A DNA stretch of 16,453 nt from CAZCQG01 sp964500775 (GTDB lineage: Bacteria; Campylobacterota; Campylobacteria; Campylobacterales; CAZCQG01). Within the stretch, counting starts at the first letter, position 1; each line of letters starts with the position of its first letter. Location: assembly GCA_964500775.1 (NCBI GenBank), contig CAZCQG010000048.1:1-16453 (forward strand), written 5' to 3'. The position numbers were made by a program, and so were the translations under genes. Positions 5,653-13,383 of this stretch are shown in pieces. Below the pieces are notes generated by a model, which made no database searches, had not been told where the DNA came from, and saw only the letters and a program-made list of their open reading frames with translations.

Positions 5653-7455
5653 CTAGAGATTATTTTTCCACACTTCGAGGGCAAAGAGATTCCAGAGCAT
5701 TTTTGCCCGTTTTTCGGCGGAGATGTCTATTTTATTTTGGAGGAGTTTGTCTAAAAAATCGCTTTGTATAAAATTGCGTGCATAGCAGTTTTTATGGAGC
5801 GTCTCTTTTATCGTTGTATGGAGATCGTTTTCTACCCACTGTTTTAGCGGCACTTCAAAGCCCCTTTTAGGTTGATCGAGCAGTTCGCGCGGGAGGTGTT
5901 TTTCAGAGAGTTTGCGGAGGATGTGTTTGGTCGATTTGCCTCGTATTTTGTACTCGTCTTTGATTTGTGGAGCGAGTTCTAGCATAGCTTTGGAGAGAAA
6001 AGGACTACGTCCCTCTAGGCTATGCGCCATAGTGGCAATGTCCATTTTTACAAGGAGGTCGCCCGCTAGCAGCAGCTCAAAATCAAGAACGAGCATTTTG
6101 GATAATTGAGAGATGTTTTCATTAAATACACTTTCAATAAAAGATTCCAATACCGAAAAATCACCCCTAGTAAAACTATACGCGTCTTCAAAAATATCGT
6201 TTGTCGCACTCAAATAAAAATCCAATCCTCGTTTATCTGCCATTGCCAAAAGGCGGTACGCGTAGTTGTAGAGCGATTTTTTTTGATGCGGCTTGGGGAG
6301 GATTTTTGTCAAAAATGCAAACTTTTTTGCCGCTCCTATCCATCCGTTTGCGAGCGGTACATAGCGGCGATAGCCGCCGAATATCTCATCCGCGCCGTCT
6401 CCGTTTAAGATAACGGTGAGATGCTCTTTTGCCGCAGCACTGACGTAGTAGCTAGGAATCGCGCTACTATCGAAAAACGGCTCCCCGTAGTTGTTAAGGA
6501 TCGTAAAAATATCCTCTTTGAGATTCATCGAGATGTCGATGACGTGATGATTTGTACCGTATTTTTTTGCCGTGAGCGCGGCAAGATGCGATTCGTCATA
6601 CCCGCCTTGGAATCTGATAGTGAAGCTTTTGAGATTCTTGGCGTATTTGCTTGCTAGTGCGGTCACTAATGAGCTGTCTATCCCGCCGCTCAAAAACGTC
6701 CCGACCTCTAGATCGCTGCTCTCTATCCTCTCTTTGACGCTTGTCTCAAGTGCTGATTCTGCGAGGCGGAGCGATTCTTCAAAGGAATCTATCTTGGGTT
6801 TTTTATAATAGTCCAATATATGAAAATAGCGCTTTGCTTCGCTACGCAGATTCCTATCGATCTTCAAGTAACTCCCCGCTTCTAGCTCTTGGACATTTTT
6901 ATACACGGTGTGGCTTTTCGCGCAGAATCCGATACGGAGATATTCGTAGATATTTTGCTCTTCGATCTCTAAGAGGAGCACTTTTTTTAGGGTGTTTAGT
7001 TCACTCGCAAAAACAAAGCTTTGTCCTTTGTTATAAAAATAGAGCGGTTTTTTTCCTGCCCGATCCCGTGCGAGAAAAAGCGACCCCTCGCTTTTGTCGT
7101 AGATACAAAAAGCAAACATCCCATCTAGCAGCTCTAGCATCCCCTCTTTTTTTATCTCATAAAGGCGTAATAAAGTCTCGGTATCGGAGTGCCCTTTAAA
7201 GGAAAATGTTTGGAGATATTGCTCCCGAAGTTTTGCGTGATTGTATATTTCGCCGTTGAAAACGATGACATATCGCTCGCTTTCCATCGGTTGCGCTCCG
7301 GCGTTTGAGAGGTCTTGGATGGCGAGTCTCGCGTGGAAGAGGGTGATATTTTTATGGGTGTAAATCTCTTGTGCGTCGGGTCCTCTGTGGCGGAGTACCT
7401 CTTTTAGTGCGGCAAAATCTAGCGCTCTATTTATCGAACCCGAAATGCCGCACAT
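5653..7455 (-). CDS. asnB: Asparagine synthetase (glutamine-hydrolysing)
   Basis: Converts aspartate, glutamine and ATP to asparagine, glutamate, AMP and PPi. The N-terminal glutaminase domain begins Met-Cys-Gly-Ile, so Cys2 becomes the nucleophile after Met removal; the RHRGPD, Arg43-Leu-Ala-Ile, Asn67-Gly-Glu and Asp91 positions typical of class II amidotransferases are present. The synthetase domain has the ATP-pyrophosphatase loop SGGIDSS at 256-262 and downstream motifs such as Gly-Asp-Gly-Ala-Asp-Glu-Ile-Phe-Gly-Gly-Tyr. At 600 aa it is of usual length and intact. It starts three bases after the stop of the upstream unknown gene, so the two are probably translated together. The related family for carbohydrate-linked amidotransferases cannot be excluded, but no sugar-polymer genes are nearby. 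Confidence 0.96.
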   Translation of the reverse strand: MCGISGSINRALDFAALKEVLRHRGPDAQEIYTHKNITLFHARLAIQDLSNAGAQPMESERYVIVFNGEIYNHAKLREQYLQTFSFKGHSDTETLLRLYEIKKEGMLELLDGMFAFCIYDKSEGSLFLARDRAGKKPLYFYNKGQSFVFASELNTLKKVLLLEIEEQNIYEYLRIGFCAKSHTVYKNVQELEAGSYLKIDRNLRSEAKRYFHILDYYKKPKIDSFEESLRLAESALETSVKERIESSDLEVGTFLSGGIDSSLVTALASKYAKNLKSFTIRFQGGYDESHLAALTAKKYGTNHHVIDISMNLKEDIFTILNNYGEPFFDSSAIPSYYVSAAAKEHLTVILNGDGADEIFGGYRRYVPLANGWIGAAKKFAFLTKILPKPHQKKSLYNYAYRLLAMADKRGLDFYLSATNDIFEDAYSFTRGDFSVLESFIESVFNENISQLSKMLVLDFELLLAGDLLVKMDIATMAHSLEGRSPFLSKAMLELAPQIKDEYKIRGKSTKHILRKLSEKHLPRELLDQPKRGFEVPLKQWVENDLHTTIKETLHKNCYARNFIQSDFLDKLLQNKIDISAEKRAKMLWNLFALEVWKNNL

Positions 7456-7458
7456 ATG

Positions 7459-7962
7459 CTATTGTTCCCTTTTTGGCTCATAGGAGAGCACTTTCTTGAC
7501 CGTCTCTATCGAACAGAAAAAGAGAGCATCAAAGAGGGGACTAAGGCGTGTGGTGTTTTCGTCTATGATCTCAAAAGGGGTGAGGGTGAATCCTTCGCCG
7601 TCTTTACTATTTTTCGGTTTGACCGTGAATGTGATGGGGGCGAGGGTGCGGATGAGGTTGAGGACGTTTTTATACGATTTGTCGCTCTTTTCGGGCAACA
7701 GATTCCCCCTTTTGCTCTCTCCTACGCGTACCTTTTGCAAGAGTGTGAGCTTATCCTCAAATATCACCTTTGTCCACTTTATACCTCCCGAAGCGAAGCG
7801 AAATTCGCAATTTTTAGACTGCAACGGGTGGGGTTTTGTTTTGCGTATAGATTCTAATATTTGGAGAAACGCATTCGCGCCGCCTACACTAGCGGCATAG
7901 CGACTAAGAGTATCGTGATGTAACGTTTTTGCCGTATCATCGAGTTCGTTGAAGTTGCACAT
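7459..7962 (-). CDS. Conserved protein of unknown function, coupled to asnB
   Basis: A soluble-looking 167-residue protein with no signal peptide or membrane segment. It has a helical N-terminus (Leu-His-His-Asp-Thr-Leu-Ser-Arg-Tyr-Ala), a middle segment with Arg-Phe-Ala-Ser-Gly-Gly-Ile-Lys-Trp-Thr-Lys, and an alternating strand/helix C-terminal half. I do not recognise a named domain. Support for it being real: the stop (TAG) is three bases before the asnB ATG, the codon pattern matches its neighbours, and it lies in a sensible divergent arrangement with glgP. The ATG at 7962 is chosen because AAGGGA lies upstream, although the spacing of 13 is long. A role in asparagine or nitrogen metabolism is suggested only by position. 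Confidence 0.8.
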   Translation of the reverse strand: MCNFNELDDTAKTLHHDTLSRYAASVGGANAFLQILESIRKTKPHPLQSKNCEFRFASGGIKWTKVIFEDKLTLLQKVRVGESKRGNLLPEKSDKSYKNVLNLIRTLAPITFTVKPKNSKDGEGFTLTPFEIIDENTTRLSPLFDALFFCSIETVKKVLSYEPKREQ

Positions 7963-7994
7963 TTTATTATTTATATCCCTTAAGTTAATTGGAT

Positions 7995-8000
7995 ATTATA
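7995..8000 (-). promoter_or_regulatory. Candidate -10 box for the unknown gene-asnB pair
   Basis: In the 101-base gap between the divergent genes (7963-8063) the minus strand reads ACTTTTTCTACTATAAT, a perfect TATAAT after a T-rich run, 33 bases before the 7962 start codon. No clear -35 box is present. On the plus strand the same gap has only a weak candidate for glgP (TTGTAT at 8013-8018 and TAAAAT at 8036-8041, spacing 17). Confidence 0.38.
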
Positions 8001-8063
8001 GTAGAAAAAGTTTTGTATGATGTTGTAGCGTTTTGTAAAATCTATCTTAGACAAGGAATAGGA

Positions 8064-10529
8064 ATGGGAATCAAAAAAGATAATCCGGCGTTTGACGAAG
8101 AATCAAAAAAAGTACTCGAAGACATACAAAGACACGTCACTACGACAATGGGAAACGACTATAACCCACCTAGAAAAGACACCTATTACGGCGGACTAGC
8201 CAATACGGTGCGTGATAGACTCGTGGAGCGTTGGCTCAAATCGCAGAGAAAATATTACGACCAAGAGGCAAAAAGGGTCTATTACCTCTCGATGGAGTTT
8301 TTGCCCGGTAGGTTTATGATGAACTACATCGTCAATATGGAGCTCAAAGAGCTTATCCAAAAAGCGATGGAGGGATTTGATTTTACATTAGAAGAGTTAG
8401 AAGAGCAAGAATGGGATGCGGGACTTGGCAACGGAGGTTTGGGGCGGCTAGCATCGTGTTATATGGATTCTATGGCGACACTCAAGATTCCGGGGTATGG
8501 GTACGGCATCAGATACGATTACGGGATATTTTTTCAGAGCATAAAAAACGGCTGGCAGGTAGAGCACTGCGACAACTGGATACGCCACGGCAACCCGTGG
8601 GAGTACGCAAGACGCGGATTTTTATATGACGTGCAGTTTTACGGCAACACCGAAAGCTATCGAGACATCGAAGGGAAAATGCGCTTTAAATGGGTCAACA
8701 CCCAAAACGTCAAAGCGATGGCATGCGACATTTTAGTGCCGGGTTACGGTACGGACAATGTCACGAATATGCGTCTTTGGCAGGCGGTCTCTAGCGAAGA
8801 CTTCGATCTAGATTCCTTCAATCAAGGGGATTACACCGGAGCGATGGAAGCCAAAGTACTCTCCGAAAATATCACCAAAGTGCTTTATCCGAGCGATGAG
8901 AAAAAAGAGGGGCGGGAATTGCGCCTTAAACAGCAGTATTTCCTAGTCGCGGCGACGTTCCAAGATATATTGCGAAGATTTAAAAAACACGATAACGATT
9001 TTAGAAAACTCCCCGAAAAAGTGGCGGTACAGCTCAACGACACCCACCCCACCATCGCTATCCCCGAGCTTATGCGTATCCTTTTGGATATAGAAGGGCT
9101 AGAGTGGGAAGCGGCGTGGGATATTTGCGTCAAGACATTTGCCTACACCAATCACACCGTACTTCCCGAAGCGCTAGAGACTTGGCCAGTAGAGCTTATC
9201 GGACGTATGCTGCCTCGGCATTTGGAGATTATTTTTGAGATAAATAGGAGATTCCTAGAAGCGGTCGAAGAGAAATTCCCGAATAATCCCGAAATACTCT
9301 CCAAACTCTCCATCATCGCCGAAGGGGAAGTGAAAAAAGTACGGATGGCGCATCTAGCTATCGTGGGAAGTCACGCGGTAAACGGTGTCGCAGCACTCCA
9401 TTCGACCATCCTCAAAGAGAATCTTTTCAAAGAGTTTGACGCGATGTATCCCGGAAGACTTTTAAACGTCACCAACGGAATAACCCCTAGACGCTGGGTT
9501 TTACAGGCAAACCCCGAACTCTCCGATCTCATCACCTCAAAAATCGGGAACGGTTGGATAACCAATCTCGATGAACTTCGGAAACTCGAAGCCTATATCG
9601 AAGATGCAGATTTTAGAAAAGCGTGGATGGCGGTCAAGCAGAATAACAAGCAAAGACTTGTCAAGTACGTAAAAAGAAAAGTGGGAATCGAGATAGATCC
9701 AAACACCCTGTATGACGTGCAAGTAAAAAGAATCCACGAGTACAAAAGGCAGCTTCTAAACATACTACACGCAATCACGCTCTACCAAAGACTCGTGGAG
9801 AATCCCGATCTCGACATCGTCCCGCGTACGATAATCATCGCGGGGAAAGCAGCTCCTGCATACCACATCGCCAAACTCATCATCAAACTCGCCAATAGCG
9901 TGGCGGAGCGAATCAATAACGACCCTGTCATCTCTAAAAAGCTCAAACTCATTTTCCTCCCCAACTACTGTATCTCGCAAGCCGAGAAGGTGATTCCTGC
10001 CGCTGACTTGTCCGAACAGATAAGTACTGCGGGGATGGAGGCATCGGGGACGGGGAATATGAAATTCTCGATGAACGGAGCGCTTACTATCGGTACGCTT
10101 GATGGTGCGAATGTGGAGATAATGGAAGAGGTGGGAGAAGAGAATATCTTTATCTTCGGTCTCAAAACCGAAGAGGTAAACGCAAAACGGGCGGGCGGTT
10201 ACGATCCGTTTGAATGCGTGCGAAACGATGCGGAGCTAAAAAAGGTATTGACGTTATTAGATTCTAACTACTTCAATCCCAACGAACCCGGACTGTTTAG
10301 ACCGATACTCCATAGCCTCTTGGATAAAGGGGATTGGTTTATGGTATTAGCCGATTACCGAGCGTATGTAGATATGCAAGCAGAAGTGGAGAAGCTCTAT
10401 AAAAACGAGGATGAATGGACACGAAAGAGCATCCTCAATACCGCGAGAATGGGGAAATTCTCCTCCGATAGATCGATACTAGAGTATGCAAAAAATATTT
10501 GGGGGACAAAACCGCTAGACGATAAATAG
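8064..10529 (+). CDS. glgP: Glycogen/maltodextrin phosphorylase
   Basis: Releases glucose-1-phosphate from alpha-1,4-glucan ends using phosphate and pyridoxal phosphate. The PLP site Glu-Ala-Ser-Gly-Thr-Gly-Asn-Met-Lys (Lys667) is intact, as are the N-terminal Tyr-Tyr-Leu-Ser-Met-Glu-Phe-Leu-Pro-Gly-Arg and Leu-Gly-Asn-Gly-Gly-Leu-Gly-Arg-Leu-Ala motifs and Gln-Leu-Asn-Asp-Thr-His-Pro. The frame is open back to TTG 7989, but ATG 8064 is chosen because AAGGAA (8053-8058) sits five bases before it and the resulting 821 aa matches the family. It is divergent from the asnB pair; the polyamine-binding protein gene follows after 28 bases, with no terminator in between, so a shared transcript is possible. 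Its presence implies that the organism stores glycogen or takes up maltodextrins. Confidence 0.98.
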   Translation: MGIKKDNPAFDEESKKVLEDIQRHVTTTMGNDYNPPRKDTYYGGLANTVRDRLVERWLKSQRKYYDQEAKRVYYLSMEFLPGRFMMNYIVNMELKELIQKAMEGFDFTLEELEEQEWDAGLGNGGLGRLASCYMDSMATLKIPGYGYGIRYDYGIFFQSIKNGWQVEHCDNWIRHGNPWEYARRGFLYDVQFYGNTESYRDIEGKMRFKWVNTQNVKAMACDILVPGYGTDNVTNMRLWQAVSSEDFDLDSFNQGDYTGAMEAKVLSENITKVLYPSDEKKEGRELRLKQQYFLVAATFQDILRRFKKHDNDFRKLPEKVAVQLNDTHPTIAIPELMRILLDIEGLEWEAAWDICVKTFAYTNHTVLPEALETWPVELIGRMLPRHLEIIFEINRRFLEAVEEKFPNNPEILSKLSIIAEGEVKKVRMAHLAIVGSHAVNGVAALHSTILKENLFKEFDAMYPGRLLNVTNGITPRRWVLQANPELSDLITSKIGNGWITNLDELRKLEAYIEDADFRKAWMAVKQNNKQRLVKYVKRKVGIEIDPNTLYDVQVKRIHEYKRQLLNILHAITLYQRLVENPDLDIVPRTIIIAGKAAPAYHIAKLIIKLANSVAERINNDPVISKKLKLIFLPNYCISQAEKVIPAADLSEQISTAGMEASGTGNMKFSMNGALTIGTLDGANVEIMEEVGEENIFIFGLKTEEVNAKRAGGYDPFECVRNDAELKKVLTLLDSNYFNPNEPGLFRPILHSLLDKGDWFMVLADYRAYVDMQAEVEKLYKNEDEWTRKSILNTARMGKFSSDRSILEYAKNIWGTKPLDDK

Positions 10530-10557
10530 TCTTTGATTTAATAAAAAAAGGAATGTG

Positions 10558-11547
10558 ATGTTGCGAGTTGCGGTATTTGTGTTCTTGATGTTGTATTCAT
10601 GTGTCGCCGCAGAGGTAAAAACGGTACATATATGTAATTGGAGTGACTATGTCGCGCTTGATTTACTCAAGCGCTTTACCGCCGAGACGGAGATAAAAGT
10701 AGTCTATTCTATCTACAATAGCAACACGGAATTAGGCGAGATGCTCAAAGCGGGCGAAAAATGTGATGTGATATTCCCCTCCGCAAGCTATCTCCCTACC
10801 CTCATAGCAAATAATCTCGTACAAAAAATAGATACCGCAAAAATCCCGAATAGTAAAAATATCGATAAGTCACTTTTGAAAAACGACCTCATAAAAGAGT
10901 ACGGAATCGTCTATTTTTGGGGAGGTAGCGGTATCGTAAAACTCAAAAACACTCCATTTGCAATAGAGCGCTGGAGTGATTTGTGGGATGAAAAATATAA
11001 AAATGCTCTATTTCTCTATCGCGATTTTACCGATTTGCTAGCTATCTCGTTGAGAGTGTTGGGAATCGACCCCAATACTAAGAATCCAAAAGAGATACAA
11101 AAAGGCTATGAAAAGCTACTCCGACTCACAAACAATATCAAGGGTTTTTACGAGGATGCCGAGCAACTCCGTATCAATCTCATAAACAATAATGCCAAAG
11201 CCGCCATCGTCTATAGCGGCGATGCAAAACAGATGAACGGCGAGAGGGATAATTTTGTCTACATCTATCCAAAAGAGGGGTCTATTTTTTGGACGGATGT
11301 TATGGCAATCACCGCATCGGCGGAAAACCTGCAAGAGGCGTATAGTTTTATAAACTTTCTCTCCGATAAAAAAATAATGGAACAAAACGGCGAATATCTA
11401 GGGTACGACCTCCCGAGTGTACAACCCGATAAAGATGCGATGGAAAATGCGATTTTTTTGCAAAACTCGGAAGAAGCGGAAACAATGCGTAAAAAATACG
11501 AAGAGACGTTTTTTTCTTTATTTACGAAACAAGGGGTTGATAGATGA
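10558..11547 (+). CDS. PotD/PotF-type periplasmic polyamine-binding protein (orphan)
   Basis: Residues 1-18 are a signal peptide ending Val-Ala-Ala; Cys15 is not in a good lipobox (Tyr before Ser). The mature protein follows E. coli PotD closely at ligand positions as I recall them: Asn-Trp28-Ser-Asp-Tyr31, Pro-Ser in the 80s, Asp156-x-x-Asp159, and Pro-Lys-Glu-Gly-Ser-Ile-Phe-Trp245-Thr-Asp247. The PotD Trp in the Ile-Trp-Asn-Gly-Ser segment is Tyr here (Val-Tyr-Ser-Gly-Asp). Length, 329 aa, is normal. ATG 10558 is preferred over GTG 10555 because AAAAGGA lies five bases before it. No permease or ATPase genes are beside it; instead its stop overlaps the start of a membrane cyclase (ATGA). 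This suggests a sensor role rather than transport, as for NspS in Vibrio. Confidence 0.93.
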   Translation: MLRVAVFVFLMLYSCVAAEVKTVHICNWSDYVALDLLKRFTAETEIKVVYSIYNSNTELGEMLKAGEKCDVIFPSASYLPTLIANNLVQKIDTAKIPNSKNIDKSLLKNDLIKEYGIVYFWGGSGIVKLKNTPFAIERWSDLWDEKYKNALFLYRDFTDLLAISLRVLGIDPNTKNPKEIQKGYEKLLRLTNNIKGFYEDAEQLRINLINNNAKAAIVYSGDAKQMNGERDNFVYIYPKEGSIFWTDVMAITASAENLQEAYSFINFLSDKKIMEQNGEYLGYDLPSVQPDKDAMENAIFLQNSEEAETMRKKYEETFFSLFTKQGVDR

Positions 11548-13373
11548 AACAACATAGATCGCTCCGCTTTAATATCTCGTTCTCTATCGTACTGATGATG
11601 GTGCTTTTTGCCGCTTCGGTCATTTATTTCAACTATACCCGCTCCAAAAAAAGTACGTATGAGATGGTGCAAACCATTACGTTGCAAGTCACCCAAGCGA
11701 TTCTCGATAAGACGGACTATTATCTCCATAAAAGCGATTCCTTATTGCGCGTCTTGGCGAGATACAACTCTACAAATTCGGTTTTAAATCTCGAAGAGAC
11801 CAATGTAAAAATGTTGTGGGATTATTTAAATACCGAATCACATTTAGCAAGCATATTTTTAGCGGATGAATCGGGGAATTTTCTACAAGCGAGAAAATAT
11901 CCGAAACTCGCAGTCAGAGAAATAGCGGTGATGGATGGAAAAAGAATCGATTTTTACGATTTTAAAAACAAGGATTTCGTCTCAACGGGACATACCGTAT
12001 CCGTAGCGGAGTATGACCCAAGAACGCGTCCGTGGTATAAGGATGCGAAAGAGAATCATATACATATCACCAAGCCCTATTTTTTTGCTTCGACGGGTGA
12101 GCCGGGCATAACGGTGAGTTATGCGAATATCGATAGATTCGGTAATAAGATTTGTGTAGCCGCGGTTGATATTGCTTTAGCGACTTTGTTTGATTTTATC
12201 AAGGAGCAAGCAAGCATTATAAAAGGGCAAATCATCCTATTTAACACAGAGACCGATGAGTTGTTTTTATCCTCGGAGGGGGAGTTTGACACAAATATGA
12301 TGAACAAAGACATCAAAACCCTCCCGCTTGGTTTTGGGATGCACAATGCGCTCGATGCCTATAAACAAGGACAAAATATCGGAGGCGTACTCGGTGCGGA
12401 CGGACGGAGATATATCTACTCCGCGGCGCAAATATCGTTTGGCGAGAAAGAGAAAATTAGCCTCATCTTGAGTATTCCCGAAGAGATAGTTTTTGGTGAC
12501 GTGAGAAAGAATATGTTTATCACGGTCGCTATTTCGCTCTTTATTCTCTCGCTTTTTATCATCCTCGCGATACAAATATCAAAGATGATCTCAAGACCTA
12601 TCGTAAAGCTCTCCCAAGAGATAAACCAACTTGCGCAACTGAATTTGGATGTCGGAATCAAGGAAGATTCTAAAATAAAAGAGATCTATCTCGCGCAAAA
12701 ATCTCTCGCTACACTTAAGAGCGGGTTGGAATCGTTTAAAAAATATATGCCCGCCGATCTTGTAAAGATACTTATACAGACAAAGCAAGAGGCAAAAATC
12801 GGGGGTGTAGAGAAACCGCTAGTTGTTATGTTTACCGATATAGAGGGGTTTACCACTATTAGCGAAAAGCTCTCGCCTATGGAGCTTACTACCCAGCTTT
12901 CCGTATATTTTGAGCATCTAGAAAAGATTATTAGTAAATATGAAGGGACGATAGATAAATATATCGGCGATGCGATAATGGCTTTTTGGGGAGCGCCGCT
13001 CTACGTAGAAAATCCCGCTCACAAAGCAGTGCAATGTGCGCTAGAGATGCAAAAAAGTCTCGATGCACTCAATAGCCGATGGGAAAAAGAGGGCAAACCC
13101 CCTTTGAGGACGCGCATAGGAATCCATTACGGCAAAACCCTCGTGGGGAATATCGGTTCAAATAATCGGATGAACTATACCATTATCGGCGATAGCGTAA
13201 ATATTGCCGCAAGACTTGAAGGGATAAATAAAAACTACAAAACACAAATAATGATTTCAGAAGAGATTGAAGCGCTTGTGCGGGAGAAATTTCTCATCAG
13301 ATACGTAGATGAGATCGAACTCAAAGGAAAAACGAGCGCTACGAAAATATATACTATCGAGAGTGAAATATAA
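11544..13373 (+). CDS. Membrane receptor with dCache, HAMP-like and class III adenylate cyclase domains
   Basis: Predicted to make cAMP from ATP in response to a periplasmic signal. One membrane segment lies near residues 10-28, a large periplasmic dCache domain at about 35-315, a second membrane helix at about 324-345, a HAMP-like linker to about 395, then the cyclase (about 415-605). Catalytic residues are complete: metal Asp432 (Phe-Thr-Asp-Ile-Glu-Gly-Phe-Thr) and Asp476 (Tyr-Ile-Gly-Asp), adenine-side Lys472 and Thr546 (Asn-Tyr-Thr-Ile-Ile-Gly), and transition-state Asn553 and Arg557. Thr instead of Asp at 546 is the class IIIb pattern, a subtype often stimulated by bicarbonate. The dCache domain has Tyr157-Asp-Pro-Arg-Thr-Arg162-Pro-Trp164-Tyr165. 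The ATGA overlap with the binding-protein gene implies coupled synthesis. Guanylate cyclase activity is unlikely given Lys472. Confidence 0.96.
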   Translation: MKQHRSLRFNISFSIVLMMVLFAASVIYFNYTRSKKSTYEMVQTITLQVTQAILDKTDYYLHKSDSLLRVLARYNSTNSVLNLEETNVKMLWDYLNTESHLASIFLADESGNFLQARKYPKLAVREIAVMDGKRIDFYDFKNKDFVSTGHTVSVAEYDPRTRPWYKDAKENHIHITKPYFFASTGEPGITVSYANIDRFGNKICVAAVDIALATLFDFIKEQASIIKGQIILFNTETDELFLSSEGEFDTNMMNKDIKTLPLGFGMHNALDAYKQGQNIGGVLGADGRRYIYSAAQISFGEKEKISLILSIPEEIVFGDVRKNMFITVAISLFILSLFIILAIQISKMISRPIVKLSQEINQLAQLNLDVGIKEDSKIKEIYLAQKSLATLKSGLESFKKYMPADLVKILIQTKQEAKIGGVEKPLVVMFTDIEGFTTISEKLSPMELTTQLSVYFEHLEKIISKYEGTIDKYIGDAIMAFWGAPLYVENPAHKAVQCALEMQKSLDALNSRWEKEGKPPLRTRIGIHYGKTLVGNIGSNNRMNYTIIGDSVNIAARLEGINKNYKTQIMISEEIEALVREKFLIRYVDEIELKGKTSATKIYTIESEI

Positions 13374-13383
13374 ACACTTAAGC

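Noticed and set aside
6741..7199. 152-codon plus-strand frame opposite asnB
   Set aside because: Antisense shadow of the asnB glutaminase domain, low-complexity Arg/Ser/Leu content.
7456..7900. Two plus-strand frames of about 133 codons opposite the unknown gene
   Set aside because: The minus-strand gene is coupled to asnB and has a normal protein composition; these frames lack starts with ribosome sites.
7989..7991. TTG start for glgP, adding 25 residues
   Set aside because: The added residues lack family resemblance, and ATG 8064 has a good ribosome site and gives the normal length.
9371..10165. Several minus-strand frames of 60-71 codons opposite glgP
   Set aside because: Shadows of a highly conserved enzyme gene.
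11265..11729. 154-codon minus-strand frame across the binding protein/cyclase junction
   Set aside because: Antisense to two strong genes; Arg/Ser-rich without any recognisable feature.
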